From Sphacelaria rigidula (Eukaryota > Phaeophyceae > Sphacelariales): DNA of 25,062 nt. How positions within the stretch are numbered: position 1 is the stretch's first letter; each line of letters begins with the position of its first letter. Shown here piece by piece: positions 11,501 to 23,400 of this stretch. The notes beneath the pieces were generated by a model. That model was not told the origin of the DNA, made no database searches, and saw nothing but the letters and a program-made list of their open reading frames with translations. Made by a program: the position numbers and the translations under genes. Where the stretch lies: assembly GCA_964200075.2 (NCBI GenBank), contig CAXNAA020000181.1, positions 1 to 25,062 of the forward strand, in the 5' to 3' direction.

Positions 11501-14500
11501 ATGTCATGATAGCCCAGTTCCGTCATCCCCTCCTCTAATACGCCCCATCCCTCCTTGGGAGGGAAGCGGGGTGTTATCATTCAAAATAGTCTTGGCATGT
11601 CGGTAAACCCCCGCTCACGATATCTCTGCCACACGTGAAGCGACGACTTACTGCTATATTCCAGTGACTGCAGTCTACCATATGTGTATCGTGTGCTTCT
11701 GGAGTATGGCACACTCGGCAGGATGAATCTTCTGTTGTTCCCGAGAACGAATGGCGTTGGGAACACCTCTTTAGTCGATAACTATTTTTTAAGCCTCAAC
11801 ATTCAAACCCCTCATCGCTTCCTCACCACAACACACGGAAAGGAAACAGTGTATCCTCGTACAAGAAGAATCCGGGAAGACGACAAACGATGAATGTGGT
11901 GCAATACCTGCCCTATAGCAGCTGCCTCCTTCGCCCTGGTACCCATTGCTCCGGAACGCTTGATATTTTCGGAGCCGGACAGATCCACAAGACTTAACCG
12001 CCCGTCTCGGGTAACCTCTCCGCCCCACGGGGTTGGTTCAGCTGAGATCACTCGCACGCAGAACACGCTGTGACTCCGACTTGATTCGAGATTACACATT
12101 GTCTGACATAGCCCAGGAGCAGGTACGTGCCAAGCGCGTAGCGCAAAGTGAACATGATGCGACGAGTCGAACGAATGGATATGAGAGTAAAGGTTGGCTA
12201 GCGGACACGGCCAGTTTAACAACTTGGGCCGTTTTCAAACGTGGGCGGGGGTTGAGCCGCACTCTCTATTCGGTACACAACGATTGGCCCTTGTTGACTT
12301 TCTCTGAAGCTGCCAGACATGTGACAGAATGGGAATGTTGGCACCAACAGGCGACCAATAGGTCAGGAATCGTAGGTGATACAGTTTCGCCTTGTTACGT
12401 ACCTCCGCCGTGCGACGGTTGCTCGTGCTCCTGGTGACGATAGCAAATATCTCCTCCGGGCTTTTTACCTCCACTTGCGTCAATCCCTTCACCATCACAC
12501 CCAGTTTTGGATCCTCCTCTATTGTGAGACCCTTACCCATGAATGTCCCAGCATCTACCCCCGTCGTCCCCCGGTTATTGGTATCCAACGTCCGGCTGCC
12601 CGACCTCGGAGCCTCGGAGGACGGGTGAGGCTTCTCGTTACCATTCCGCCCAACGCTGCCGTCTCTTCTGCGAGGAGAAACACTTTGTTCTTTAAAACTC
12701 AAGTTTACGGTACTCCGTCCGCAGGCAGAGAACGTTGCCCGTGGGCGAGGAGATGACGAACGGTTCGCAGATCGGACAGAGGATCGAATCGGCGACTGCG
12801 GTGGAGAACATTCCGGGGAGTGAGGTGGAGACCGGCCTGGAGAACGCTCATTCCTCGGAGAGCGTCCTCGAGGCTGCTGTCTTCGGAACTCGTTACCGGT
12901 CCCGCTTTCGCCGTCAGGGGCTAGCAGGTCAAATAGTCTCTCGTTGTATATTTCCATGTGCGAAACGTACACCCAGTAACGTCGCCCGCCGCCCGCGTCA
13001 CCTTCTCGGAAAATGGTGTGAACAGCTCGTGGGACAATACCGAGAGTTTCTACACGCTCCCTAGCGTCGATAGGTGGTGTTTCATTTTTGCACGGGTCAT
13101 GGAACACATCCAATCCGCCTTGCATTGTGAAGGTTTTCCCCGAACCGGTCTGACCGTAGGTGAGCACCGAACAGTTGTAACCGTCTAGCATCTTTCGAAC
13201 GACCGGAGCTACGGTTTCAGTGTAGATACGCGCCTGGCTTGTCATTGGTCCTGCGATAAGAGAATGGGAACCCAGTTACTTGTACTTCAATGTGCATTTT
13301 ACAGTGATAAGTACCGGGAAGAAAACGCATAGTGCATGCCATATCGCTCGCGTCCCTCGATGATTCCTTGTTTGTTCGGTGTAGCGAAGGTCTTGTGCAG
13401 CGTGTTTGTCAACGCCGATACACGTTTGCGATACCCTCTCAATACTGCCACCAACGTATGCACATATTCAACAACGACAGTGACGACATATGATCTCTCA
13501 CCGAAGACACGGTCAAACCGAAACTTCCTGGATCGCTTGATTGGCAGCTCGTTTCCGGACACAACGATTTCATCGCCCCTGCAAAACACCGCCGCTCGAA
13601 CGCCGCACTTGACCTCCCGTGCCAGTAGTGGCCGGCATCTCGCCACCACGGCAACATTCACACTAACGGGTTCTGCTGATAAGCCATTTCCTCGAACTGC
13701 TTCTACTGGCTGACCTCCATACCCCCACGCTGCCGCCCATCTAGCCATTTGATCTTTGGGGGTCGGTGTTACTGCAAAAAGTGGTGTTCCCCTCCGTCGT
13801 TCACTGGGAAATGCATAGTCCTCGTCAATAAGTGCGTTGCTAAGTGCTAGTGCTTGCGTGGCTAGTTCGGCGGCGGCTGCCGCCCGAACCATCATAGCGG
13901 TTGGGCTTTGTGATTGAGAGCATGGTGCGCCGGTTGTGGGTTCTGTGCGATCGCTCGATGAGGCGTGCGTTGCCGGATGTGGTGTTTCCGGTGCTACTTT
14001 TGAAGCGTTGAAATCGCGTTGAAGCCGCAAAACGAGTGCGTTGCTGAAGAGAGAAGAACGTCGTCGACGACTGGCGCCAGCACGGCGACACCACAGGGCG
14101 TTGCATATTCCTTTGCTGTGGGCCGTGACGTAAAACCTGAAATAATAAAAACGATGATGGCCTCTGTGGTGATGTTGGTGTAAGTCTTGTTCTGGACAGA
14201 AAGTTCAGACGTGAATTTGGCATTGCTGGCTGTCTCACTCCATTCGAACTCGGGTTGGGGATGAGGTGCATTGGGTAAAACTTGTTTCCGTCTCGATGGA
14301 AATATATCTAGAGGGATAATAGCATAGAGACAATAATGCGTAGGAAGCTAATGGCTTAAGGCTCTCAACAATCACACGAGAGAGTAAGTGGAGTCTATTT
14401 TCAAAACGACGAGACAGACTGAACGCCAGTGATGGATGCAGCTGCGACAAAATATATCGAACAATTTCAACTCACAAATTGTTATCTCGGTCAACGGTCA

Positions 14501-16547
14501 AAATTGCCGCGTGTCCTGAAACAATAGGGACAAAGACGTTGTCTCCGGTTCCCTCCTCACCGCCATTTGATCGTGATCGGAAGTTCGCGTCGGTCGACAG
14601 GGCCGACTTCGGCTGCCTTGTCCCGGTGGGTTTCCCCACTGCCGCACCACCGATAGCGTTGTTACCACGTGAACATCGACGTGTAGATAAAGCCCCGATA
14701 GCTACGACAGTACCATCTCGACTGGATCCGCAAAGCGAAACGTAAATACCACCGCTTTTGGCGTCGCTAGCCACTATTCCAGTTATCACTGGTAGTCCTT
14801 CGGCTAGTAACCACTGCTTCCCCGGGTCGTACGCGGTGGATCGCTCCTGATTGCAATTGTCATCGGTACATTTTTCATTCTTTGTGGGATCGCCAACAAC
14901 GATATTTGTAGCCGTAGCTTCATGAAACCGATCTCGACTTGTTTGAGAAGATGGAAACACACGAACAACACCACGAGATTCTGCAATGGCTGATCCTCCG
15001 TGCCTCGGCGCCAGCCGGGAGGCCGCAATCACTATCGTATCATCAGCCAGCACACACATGCCCACCGGCTCTTCGGTAGGTTCTCCTCTCGGAGGAAGTG
15101 GAAATTCAAGAATATCTTGCAGCGCTGGTGCCTTATGCCGGCCTCGACATCGACCATTTCTCTTGATGGGATTTACTTCGGTGTTCGTGGTGGGACTGAA
15201 ACCACCTGAACTTGTGCTCACGTTTTCCTCCCAGTCGGTGTCCGACTCATCATCACCCTCGGATGTGCTCCGCCCTCCATTTTGCGATGGTGCATGCGTC
15301 TTCATTTTGATACCACCCTTCCAGGCAGAATTATTGGCCATGGTCTGGCTTTCCAAAAATGAAGTAAGCTTCACATGGTGCAAGGACCGCACTTTGAACT
15401 GTTTTTTTTGTTGATCATTCTCTTGTTCGACTGGTTCATGTCCAGGATCACGTATAGGCTCTTGTCTCGACACTTCGTCCAGAACCAACACGTCTCTATT
15501 CCTTGTGACACAAATGGCTATAGGGTTACACAAACGCTCACAAAGCGTTAGCTCCCTCTGCGCCCCTACAGCAAAAAAACTCAACCTTTTAGCGCATATA
15601 CCTCTCGCGGTGGCTGCATCCGATGCCACATTGAGGGATAAACATCGTGGCGGGGGTGTGACGCTATGTACGAAAAGCACACCACGGCTCTTCTTATTTT
15701 TACCGCAAAAGGCGGCGACCCTTGTCGGGCTGTCAAGCCCCCGCAGCAAGACGTTCGTACATCCGGCGATTTTCTTTTCAACATTTTCAGTAGAATACGT
15801 AGAGCCAAACGACGGAGGTTCATCGACAGCACAATTTTTACGGCCACCTGTGGCTACCGCTTCGTTGTGTAATGGGTCGTTGTTGGCGGGAAGTGTTATG
15901 TTCAAGTGGCCATCGCTCGAGCGCAGATGAGGCATACTGCCTGGTCGAACGTCTGGCTTGCCCGCGAGAGTGGGCGGCATAACGTGGAGTTCCCTTGCCA
16001 AAACTTGCTGACCATCATCTCCGCACAGGGAAAGCTCGGAATAGTCTTTACGCAGTTCACCTGCATCTGCTGCATGAGCATCCGCACCCACCAGTAAGGG
16101 CGATAGCACTACCGGTAAACTTTTCGATCGCGGAGCATTACTTCTGTGAACACAGTGCGCCGCGTTTGATGGTGAATCCTGCCCCGAAGACGGACAATGG
16201 GATGACCGCCTCGCCACGGACGACTGCCGCAAGTCCCCGGTGCTCTGTGCCTGCCTGCGGCCCGCTGGAGGGTCTGCCGGGGACGGGCAGGGCGTTGAAG
16301 TACAACCCAGTAACCCTCGCCGCTTATCAACCCAATAAAACCATTGGAATCTTCTGTGGTCGCTCGAAAGAGCTCTTGTAATTCCAGTAGAGGTCGCAGC
16401 ATCTGACAGCGGTGACTGAGCGGCGCTGATGGCGGAAAATCCGCACAGCGGAACGACAGTTTCGTGCTGTTGGCATGGACAGATGGGAAACAAGCATATG
16501 GGAGGGAAATTCTTTACATACGGTTGAAGATAAGCCGAGCACCCCAT
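8579..16547 (-). CDS. Composite kinesin: beta-propeller-like N-terminus, kinesin-5-like motor, EF-hand-like tail
   Basis: Microtubule motor gene with five exons, read on the minus strand: 16547-14476, 14136-13502, 13250-12403, 12102-11908 and 10933-8579 (TGA). All phases agree (2, 1, 0, 0), giving about 2034 residues. Residues 1-711 are a beta-propeller-like region. Residues 850-1325 are the motor, with P-loop GQTGSGKT (935-942), switch I SSRSHS (1192-1197), switch II DLSGSE (1225-1230), then [18 protein letters not shown] and [10 protein letters not shown]. The text around switch II ([27 protein letters not shown]) and FDRVFGP point to the kinesin-5/BimC type. The tail of about 700 residues is mostly disordered, has no evident coiled coil, and holds an EF-hand-like module. 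The motor is secure. The join of propeller to motor rests on one GTGAGT donor, a T-rich acceptor and a matching phase. If it is wrong, there are two genes, with the kinesin perhaps starting at ATG 13895. Exons upstream of 16547 are possible: an acceptor-like tract precedes the codons for HETVVPL. Confidence 0.8.
9278..9703 (-). other. EF-hand-like module in the kinesin tail
   Basis: Residues about 1661-1802 contain two helix-loop-helix-like parts: [19 protein letters not shown] followed by [14 protein letters not shown], and later [18 protein letters not shown]. An Arg/Asp-rich stretch of about 60 residues lies between them. The pattern (hydrophobic helix, acidic loop, then F-L-x-F with A-A/R-x-x-P) resembles degenerate EF-hand pairs in large eukaryotic proteins. 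The loops lack the regular Asp-x-Asp-x-Asp calcium ligands, so calcium binding is doubtful. Assignment is by pattern only. Confidence 0.4.
10706..13661 (-). other. Kinesin motor domain (residues ~850-1325)
   Basis: The domain starts at [13 protein letters not shown] and ends near ENTPNQR. It hydrolyses ATP to move along microtubules. Every nucleotide-contacting motif is intact: P-loop codons lie at 13155-13132, switch I and II lie in exon 12102-11908, and the N-terminal RCRP motif is present. Switch II has Ser where most kinesins have Ala (DLSGSE). The three introns inside it (13251-13501, 12103-12402, 10934-11907) all join conserved motifs exactly: [24 protein letters not shown] and AAAIGQ/SLLALG. 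Confidence 0.93.
12529..12915 (-). other. Long Ser-Pro-rich insert in motor loop 8
   Basis: Between [10 protein letters not shown] and [16 protein letters not shown], where most kinesins have about ten residues, this motor has about 129 (residues 1015-1143). The insert is rich in Arg, Ser and Pro and holds eight Ser-Pro dipeptides (e.g. [14 protein letters not shown]), with no predicted secondary structure by eye. The frame stays open and the flanks are conserved, so it is part of the exon. No pair of splice sites was found that would remove all of it cleanly, though I did not test this exhaustively. Confidence 0.85.
14076..16547 (-). other. Beta-propeller-like (NHL/YWTD-type) region of the composite kinesin
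   Basis: Blade-like strands recur with long polar loops between them: [14 protein letters not shown] (about residues 68-80), VLFVHSV (290-296), [18 protein letters not shown] (341-358), [17 protein letters not shown] (492-508), [18 protein letters not shown] (588-605), and [19 protein letters not shown] (685-703). The last one spans the intron 14475-14137 and completes a typical propeller strand pair, which is the main reason to join the exons. The blades are divergent and irregularly spaced, so the family name is tentative. Such domains usually bind proteins or other ligands. Confidence 0.55.
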
Positions 16548-17556
16548 TAAGTATCAAGCACATGGCAGAGGTATGGCGATCGACAAGATGCTGTTGGTCT
16601 TCTCAGCTCAATACAAGCAATATGCACTGCACCATTGTACGTACAGGCTGCAGAAGTGTCCACCACAGCGTTACCGTCCATCAGCCATTCACCTCATATG
16701 CCTGATGGAGGAAGCTTACAGCTGACATTTCTGTCTTAGAGCATGTTTTTCGTCCTCGGTGGTCCAAGCCACGAGCCCAGGAGCTAGCAAAGAAATGCGC
16801 ACATAAGTCAGGAGGCAATCGGGAAATGCGGCACAACGAAAGTGTGAAACGGATCCCATTCACCCGCAATCAACCATCGCTCCCGCTCTCGAGACTCTAG
16901 GCCAGATTACCTTCCCTCGCGCTACACAAGTCGGCTGCTTAACAAAGTACAGCTGATGCGCCATCGACGTCCTCAGCAATAAAAGTTTTATGGTTAGTAA
17001 GTCTTTCTTGCAGCTTGTGCCTCACTGGCTGTCTAATTTCGAGCCATTCTTCCAGCCTCTTCGCGACATCTTGGCAAGGCACAGTTCAGTATCTTTTGAG
17101 AGCAGGAGCAATTCCGTCATGAGATACTGCACTAAAACACTACTGTGCCAGTCTTTGTAGTCAAGTGTGAGCTGCACCAGTGTCCAGCCGTGCGCTCCTT
17201 TTTTCAAATATCCCAACCTAAGCAGTTGAGCTCTTGCGGTTCTTGTGCACGACCAACACAATTTTGTCATTGTGTGAACAAACGGCCATCGAGGAGTTGT
17301 CCGCACCCTGTATTCTCGACACGAATCACGCCTCCTCTGCTGCTGCTGCTGTTTACGCTGACAGAAGTTTATCGATGTCCACCCGTTCGTCTTGTCCGCA
17401 GAATACAAGCGAGCTCAATACCGAAGATTCTGAGTATCCCCGCTTCGCCAGTCACCCGTAGCAGTGAAAGCTACGCACGAAGGGCAGTGTTGATTACTCT
17501 GAACAGACACCAGTCCGTGCTCTCTTGGCTAGCGGCGCCTACCCCCCCGACCTGTC
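16548..17556. promoter_or_regulatory. Divergent intergenic region between kinesin and dynein light chain genes
   Basis: The composite kinesin reads leftward from 16547 and the dynein light chain rightward from 17557, so about 1 kb must hold both 5' UTRs and promoters. No TATA box or known motif could be assigned with confidence. Extra 5' exons of the kinesin could lie in 16548-16900. A minus-strand open frame at 17408-17022 (containing LRLGYLKKGAHGWTLVQL) has no match I recognise and includes a CTG run near 17337-17351; I leave it unassigned. Confidence 0.45.
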
Positions 17557-18177
17557 ATGTCCAACAAACATCAGCACATTTTTGCGGAGGACATGTCTGA
17601 CGAAATGTGTCAATTTGCTTTGGAGACCAGCCAAGAAGCATTCCAGCTCACCATCAGCAAGGGTCAGGTCAGCTGTTCAAGTCTTGATTTCAACTCTCGT
17701 CGTATGTAAACAGAACAAACACTACAGTAGATAGGTCGGAGTACCCGACCGAATTTCAACCCACCATGGTACTGTAGCTATTCGTATGATTTTGTTGCCG
17801 CAGCCTTCACACCCAGTTTCCATGTGTTTCGGTCTTCACAGCTGCTGCAAATTACCTGCAGCAGCATGTTGATCTATCTGATGATATCGTGCGGGTTCAA
17901 ATCGTAGCAAGCGAGAGCCTCGCTGTCTATGACCTATCCGTTTGCCAAAAACTACATGACATATCTTCAGGTTTTCACCACAATCGCATCGTGCATTCGA
18001 AAAGCGTTCGAGAAGTCCTACGGGCGGGGGTGGAACGTGGTGGTCGGGAGAAGTTTTGGGGGCTACGTTACCCATGAGATCAAGACATATATGTATTTCA
18101 CCGTGGTACCAGGGGTCTACGTTTTACTTTGGAGGTGGGTTCCTGCGGAGGCATCACCCTTTTTGACGTGGAATTGA
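17557..18177 (+). CDS. Dynein light chain, LC8 (DYNLL) family
   Basis: Small dimeric light chain of dynein motors and a general hub that binds short peptides in partner proteins. Exon 1 is 17557-17667 (starts MSNKHQHIFAEDMSDEM, ends SKGQ, donor gtcagc). Exon 2 is 17971-18177 (begins VFTTIASCIRKAFEKSYG, acceptor cttcag, stop TGA). Together they give 105 residues. The family signatures are clear: DMSDEM for DMSEEM, FEKSYG for FDKKY, and WNVVVGRSFGGYVTHEIK for the W-x-x-(I/V)-V-G-R-(N/S)-F-G-x-(Y)-V-T-H-E stretch, followed by a hydrophobic C-terminal strand (YVLLWR). LC8 is about 89 residues. This model is longer by the N-terminus, a few residues at the exon join and a C-terminal extension after LLWR. 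A donor-like gtgggt at 18135 would let the C-terminus be spliced to a further exon. It faces away from the kinesin gene. Confidence 0.85.
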
Positions 18178-18178
18178 T

Positions 18179-18203
18179 TATATATATATATATATATATA
18201 TAT
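18179..18203. repeat. (TA)n microsatellite
   Basis: About 12 TA units start one base after the modelled dynein light chain stop codon (18175-18177). The run lies in the 3' UTR, or in a terminal intron if the donor at 18135 is used. Confidence 0.95.
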
Positions 18204-20418
18204 CGACAATCCCGTCTCGTCAGCTAACAACACCCCCATTCCATGTACCGCCGATGAGAAAAGGTGGGTTATGGTATTCCATCCTTCCGTTATATGGCCG
18301 TTAGCAGTCTAGCTTTGCCCCCCTAATACGGCATCTCATCTAGGATCTGTTGCAAAAGCACTCATTTCGTTTCATCTGGCCCACTTCATACACACCCAAG
18401 CATGGGTATGTACCATCAGCGGGTACAGATGCTGAAGGAGTACATTACAAGTCTGAACGTGGTTGTTTTCGATAGAAACTGTTATCTACGCAGTCAAATG
18501 TTTTTTTGCCCAACGATCAAGTTTGAATGCTCACGATACACCGACAGGGCTCCACAAACCATGCACTAAACTCTTTGGAAGCTCGTCTTGCTTGCATACT
18601 GTTACTCCCATAATATACACAGGGCGTCTTATGCTTATCGATCAAACGTACTCATGGGTCAATTAGTAGCGGGTGCGCTCGCCCCGATAGCATGCGAAAC
18701 ACGAAAAACAGAAAGATTGAAAGTTAGAGAGGTTTAATTCAACGACACTCGTACGTTGAACTCCTATGTAACACACTTTCGCGAGATTAAGAGGGGAGTG
18801 TCGAATTGAGAATGAGCTTTGAATAGGAGCACGTTGATTTTGTGTCTTCCCACCAACGTCTGAAACACTGACATGGCTGACTGTCAGGTGTGGCGATGCG
18901 GATTCAATCACTCACCTACCATACTCGAAGCCTTGAAAGGGTTAATTCGAATGATGTTGCGGGACAATTTAGATTTAGTGTCGTGAGCTGTACAAAGGGT
19001 AAAGGTTGATAGGGAACGGTCCGTTGTGTTAAACAGTAAGAGAAGGGGAATAAGGTTGTGAATCATGTAAACATTCCTTCAATTAAACCGCCGCTGAGAT
19101 CGCACATAATGCCAAGCACTTTCAAGATGTTCTTCAGACTTATACGTTGAATGCGAGTGTGGTATATTTACCCGTCGCGATTTCAAAGGATCGTATATCG
19201 GCGCTTGATTGCTTTCAGGTTATATATATCCAACCATTAACTCTTCGGAATAGTCACCATTTGACCGCCAGGGTTGGTAATCAGGGCCACGCAGAAACAT
19301 TTCAAGTGAAAACGGGTTGAAAAGCTCGCTCTGTTACGATCTATATTCTCAAACGCGCTAGTGAAGGGAAGAATGAGAGTTATGACTGAAAGGTGTTGCT
19401 TTCGTTCACGCACAATGATCGTACATGCTGCCGTTGACTCGCCAGCCCGTGTGAGTGGGATGTGGACCGTCACCACCACCATTACTACTTCATTGCCGTT
19501 TCTCATCTTAAAGTTTCAGCATTTCCAACCATTTTTTCCTTTTTACTTATCGTCTTCCCCGCGTGCTTTTGTCCCGAAATCTTTTCGCAGAGCCTGAACA
19601 ACTGTGCAGCGCAACGGGAGAGCCACATTTGATAGCCACAGAGTGTGGACGACTTGAACGGGAAGACTGCGAGTACTACCAGCAATCCGCAGTCTTGAAA
19701 TGCTGCAGCATGCAGGCCAAGAACCACAAAAATAAGGCGGCTAACGGTAGACTTCATCCGCGTGTAATGCATACAGGGAAGACTCCTGGACGTGAAAAAC
19801 TGCGCTCTGAAAACGCTGTTTCAGACTATTCCCTTTCATAAAAGGATGGCTGTTGTGACTGTGATAATACTGCAAAAATCTATCAATTTCTGTACCACTT
19901 TGCTCTAGCACGTGGAAAAATATAACGACCCCCAAAACATGACAATTTGCCAGCACAGGTGAACAATACAGAATAGACCTACAAAGCAATCGCGGAACTC
20001 GATATACCACTAGACAGCGTATGGCTAAGTCACATGGGGCTCAATTTCTATACACATAGCCAAGTAACTTCAAAAACACCAACGAATTGCTCTAGAGGAA
20101 CACATGACCACGCATTCACGCACGCAGACGCACACCCACAGCGACATCTACAGAATAATGCCACGCCCTTGATCAGGAAAGGGCCGATTTGTCTACTGAT
20201 ACTGAGACCAACAAGAGCTCAACGACGGCATGATCATACGAGAGCAACCGATACCATGCCTTCGCTCGGGACAGAGGTCAAAACACTTTTGCCAATACAA
20301 ACGTGTTTAAGAACGACATAATTACATATGCGGTCTTTCTTTTGTTTGTCTGATCCTTTCGCTGATGGTACGCCTGGATAGCTCCAAACAACGTAACCGT
20401 TCGACTGCTCCCCGCTTA
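18204..20418. other. No gene identified; convergent 3' flanks
   Basis: This 2.2 kb lies between the 3' end of the dynein light chain (+) and the 3' end of the unrecognised minus-strand gene. Open frames are short, without motifs or conserved splice borders. It presumably contains the two 3' UTRs. I see no RNA gene, and no mobile element with identifiable ends. Confidence 0.55.
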
Positions 20419-23400
20419 CTATTGCGGTGGCGGCGCCGATGGCCCCTTCCGTCGATGCTTCTTCTCAGACGCAAACGCACCGCTCGCTGGCCCCTTTCGC
20501 CGTTCTGCGCTACGCTTACTCTTGCTACCACTTGTGCCGCTTACCGCAGCCGGCCGTTCCAAATCCTGCTCCCCCTCCGCTGCAGCTCCATCCCCCGTTC
20601 CCGTTGCGCTACTACTTCGCCGGGAAACTTTGTGCGGTGCTGTCCGCCGCGTTGTGCTCGCGTCTCCGCTGCGGTGATGGCGTGACTTGGAGCTACTACT
20701 GTTACTGCTTTCTTGTTTTGCGTCGCTCCCATCGCCCACGGATCGAGAACTTCGCGATTTGATTCTTGTGGCAGCTTGCGCGCGTGCGGGCTTTGGTTCG
20801 GCGACACCTTGGACCTCCCCCGGCGTGCTACTGGCGTTTGCATCCCAGGAGGATTTTCCGCTCGCGCTTGCCGCTTTGGGCCTCTTGTGGCGCCCGTCTG
20901 CATTTCCCTCCTTGCCCGCCTCTGGTAGGAGCCTTGCTGGCTTCGCCACGTAGCCAGAATTGCCTCTGGACAACTTCTTGGAGGTAGGCGCGGTGGTAAC
21001 AGCCGTGGAACTCTGTTTCGCTCCCTTCGGCTTTTTGTGCGCAGCTACTGCTTTGGCCTGGTGCCCTGCTATAATCTCTGCCCTTGCTCCCGCATCAGCC
21101 GGCCCCCTGCTATCCGTAGAATCTGCGACAGAGGTGGCCTCCAGGCCATGTGCTTTTGTATCAGCCACCCCGATATCGCTTGCACCGGGAATCGGAGAAG
21201 ATGGAATCGTCCCGGCAGATGCTTGTGGCCGAGCCCCATCCACTATAGGCTGGTCGGTGGCCTCGGTGCCTAGGTCTTTGTCAGCATCTACCACTGCGCA
21301 CTCTTGCTGTTGCTCAGCAGCCTGAAAAACAAAACCGAACAGTAAAACACAGAGCATTGAACAGCTTGTGCCCATGTGAAACCTTCACGCCTAACGTCAT
21401 CGCTAGCACACGCCGTAATTTACCAAACCCACGATTTAAAAGTGTAAAACATGTACACGATCAAGGGTATTCCCTTTGGGCATCACTGCCCTCTCGCATA
21501 CACACACACATGTCTCCCCAAGACACTGAGATGTCCAAGGCAAATTAAACACTAGACACATACCTTTTCTGTCGCCTCTTTTCCCAGCAAAGACATCTCA
21601 TCATCTCGCATTTTGAGCATGATGGGCGTGGCCACGAGGGGTCTCAACATAGGGGACAGATCGTGCCTCGTCGCTAGCTCGTTTGCCCAGCGAACCAAGG
21701 CCGCAACATGCTCCACGTTCTCGTAGAGAAATCCGTACCACCGATCCACTTCCGCCGGGTAGATTTCACGAGCTTCTCCCTCCCGCAAGAGAAAGTCCTG
21801 ACATGAGCACGTAATTGATCAAATCCATACCATGAACACAATTCCGCCATGAAAAGCTACGGACGGCGTTTCTGTCATACACTAGAACGTGCAGTCGAAC
21901 AGTTTCTTTCTCTTGAACTTGGTAAAACGTGAGGTCCCCCTTTGCCGAACACAGCAAGTGTCGATACGGAAGAAACCAGCACATCGCAAAAAAATGGTCG
22001 AGTGGGTTCTTGAGCCCCCTCCGAATATCAGAGTCGACTCCGAGTTAGGTACGCCTCCTGACGTCTCTATATGAATTCCATCACCCCCTCCTTGAAACGA
22101 GGAAAAAAAAACGAAAAAAAAACAACACAAAAAATAACACTGGGGGGCAATCAACTTACCAGCTGAGCCGCACACACTTCCATGAGATCCCTCAGGTCTT
22201 GAACCACCTGCACTACCGCCGCTACCGTCACGGAGGTCTCCTGCTCAGTCCGAAGAACGCACTTGCGCCCCGCCAACATCAGAGCGGAAGCGGCGGTCAA
22301 CACCTCTCCGCTCCCCACTATCATGGCATAGTCGTCCTTTTTGTTCATTCAACGAGCAGTACCAGGGAGCAGCATGATCCATGGTGGGGGAAAGGAGGAA
22401 GTGACCACCATGAGTTCGAGACATTAACTCTGGGGGGAAACCATGGATGTGGACGGCACAACGTGAACAAACAAATACGCCATCCTTTCAGCATCAGTGG
22501 CGATGATCTCCGACGTTACCCGAATCGGTGTTTCTTGAGTAGAAGGCAGTGTTAGTACACTATGAGGGGTCATATCTTCATGGATCGGGCGTTACATCAC
22601 TTTTTACAGTATCTGAATGGAACATTGTTGTTGTCTCTCACACATGTTACTTGCTCTCTTGATCCTTCGGCAAGCTTTTCGCGTGACAAAACGACGACGA
22701 AACGAGCATCCGACCATGCACCCAACCCCTCTCCTTCCTCGGGACAACTCCGTAAGTCTCCAGGGATCAACCCACCTCTCCCCCGGGACTTGCCTAGCAT
22801 TTGGTATCGAGGATTGGATCATGAATGACACTCCCGCACTGCGTCTACTCTCATCACGGGTTCTCGCTACTGACGTCCTGATATTGTTAGAGTAAAAAAA
22901 CAATTATTTTTGCGAAAAATCACATCTTCCGAGATACGAACCCGCAACCTTTGCTCCTAACCGGTAACTGGTGTATCAGTCCCACCACCGGGGCGAGGCG
23001 GCTAGGCCACCTCGTCATGACTTCGTTTGCTGTCTGAGAGACTTCCGGCACACCTTGACGATTTCTGGTGCATACAGTTTCTTCCAGTTTGAGCCGAACA
23101 AGCGATGGACTCAAATCTTTCATGATCGAAAAATGACTTTACGAAGCAGCGAAACACTAGAGTGAGCTACAGCAGAGCTGTCAGGGCGCCGCCTTCGCAC
23201 GTGAGACCTGCACAGTTACTCATCAATGACGCTTCATTGTTCATGCCGAAAAGCGCTACCCAGTGGCCAAAGCATGCAGGCACCTTCGAGACAAGCAAGC
23301 TCCTTTTCTTCGCGATGACAAGTGGTCCAAACAGACCGTTTTCAATATCTCCAGCAGCGTATGAACACCCGCCCCACCGCACCTAAGTTCCTCCGGCGCG

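Noticed and set aside
17145-17600. 151-codon plus-strand open frame
   Set aside because: It runs into the dynein light chain start in a different frame, is Ser/Pro/Cys-rich without motifs, and fits 5' UTR or promoter sequence.
20365-20762. Plus-strand open frames of about 106-111 codons
   Set aside because: They are antisense to the low-complexity last exon of the minus-strand gene, where biased composition keeps other frames open.
22994-23014. Perfect 9-bp stem with a 3-base loop, considered as part of a tRNA gene
   Set aside because: The surrounding sequence does not give a cloverleaf: the T stem does not pair and the anticodon loop would be 9 bases.
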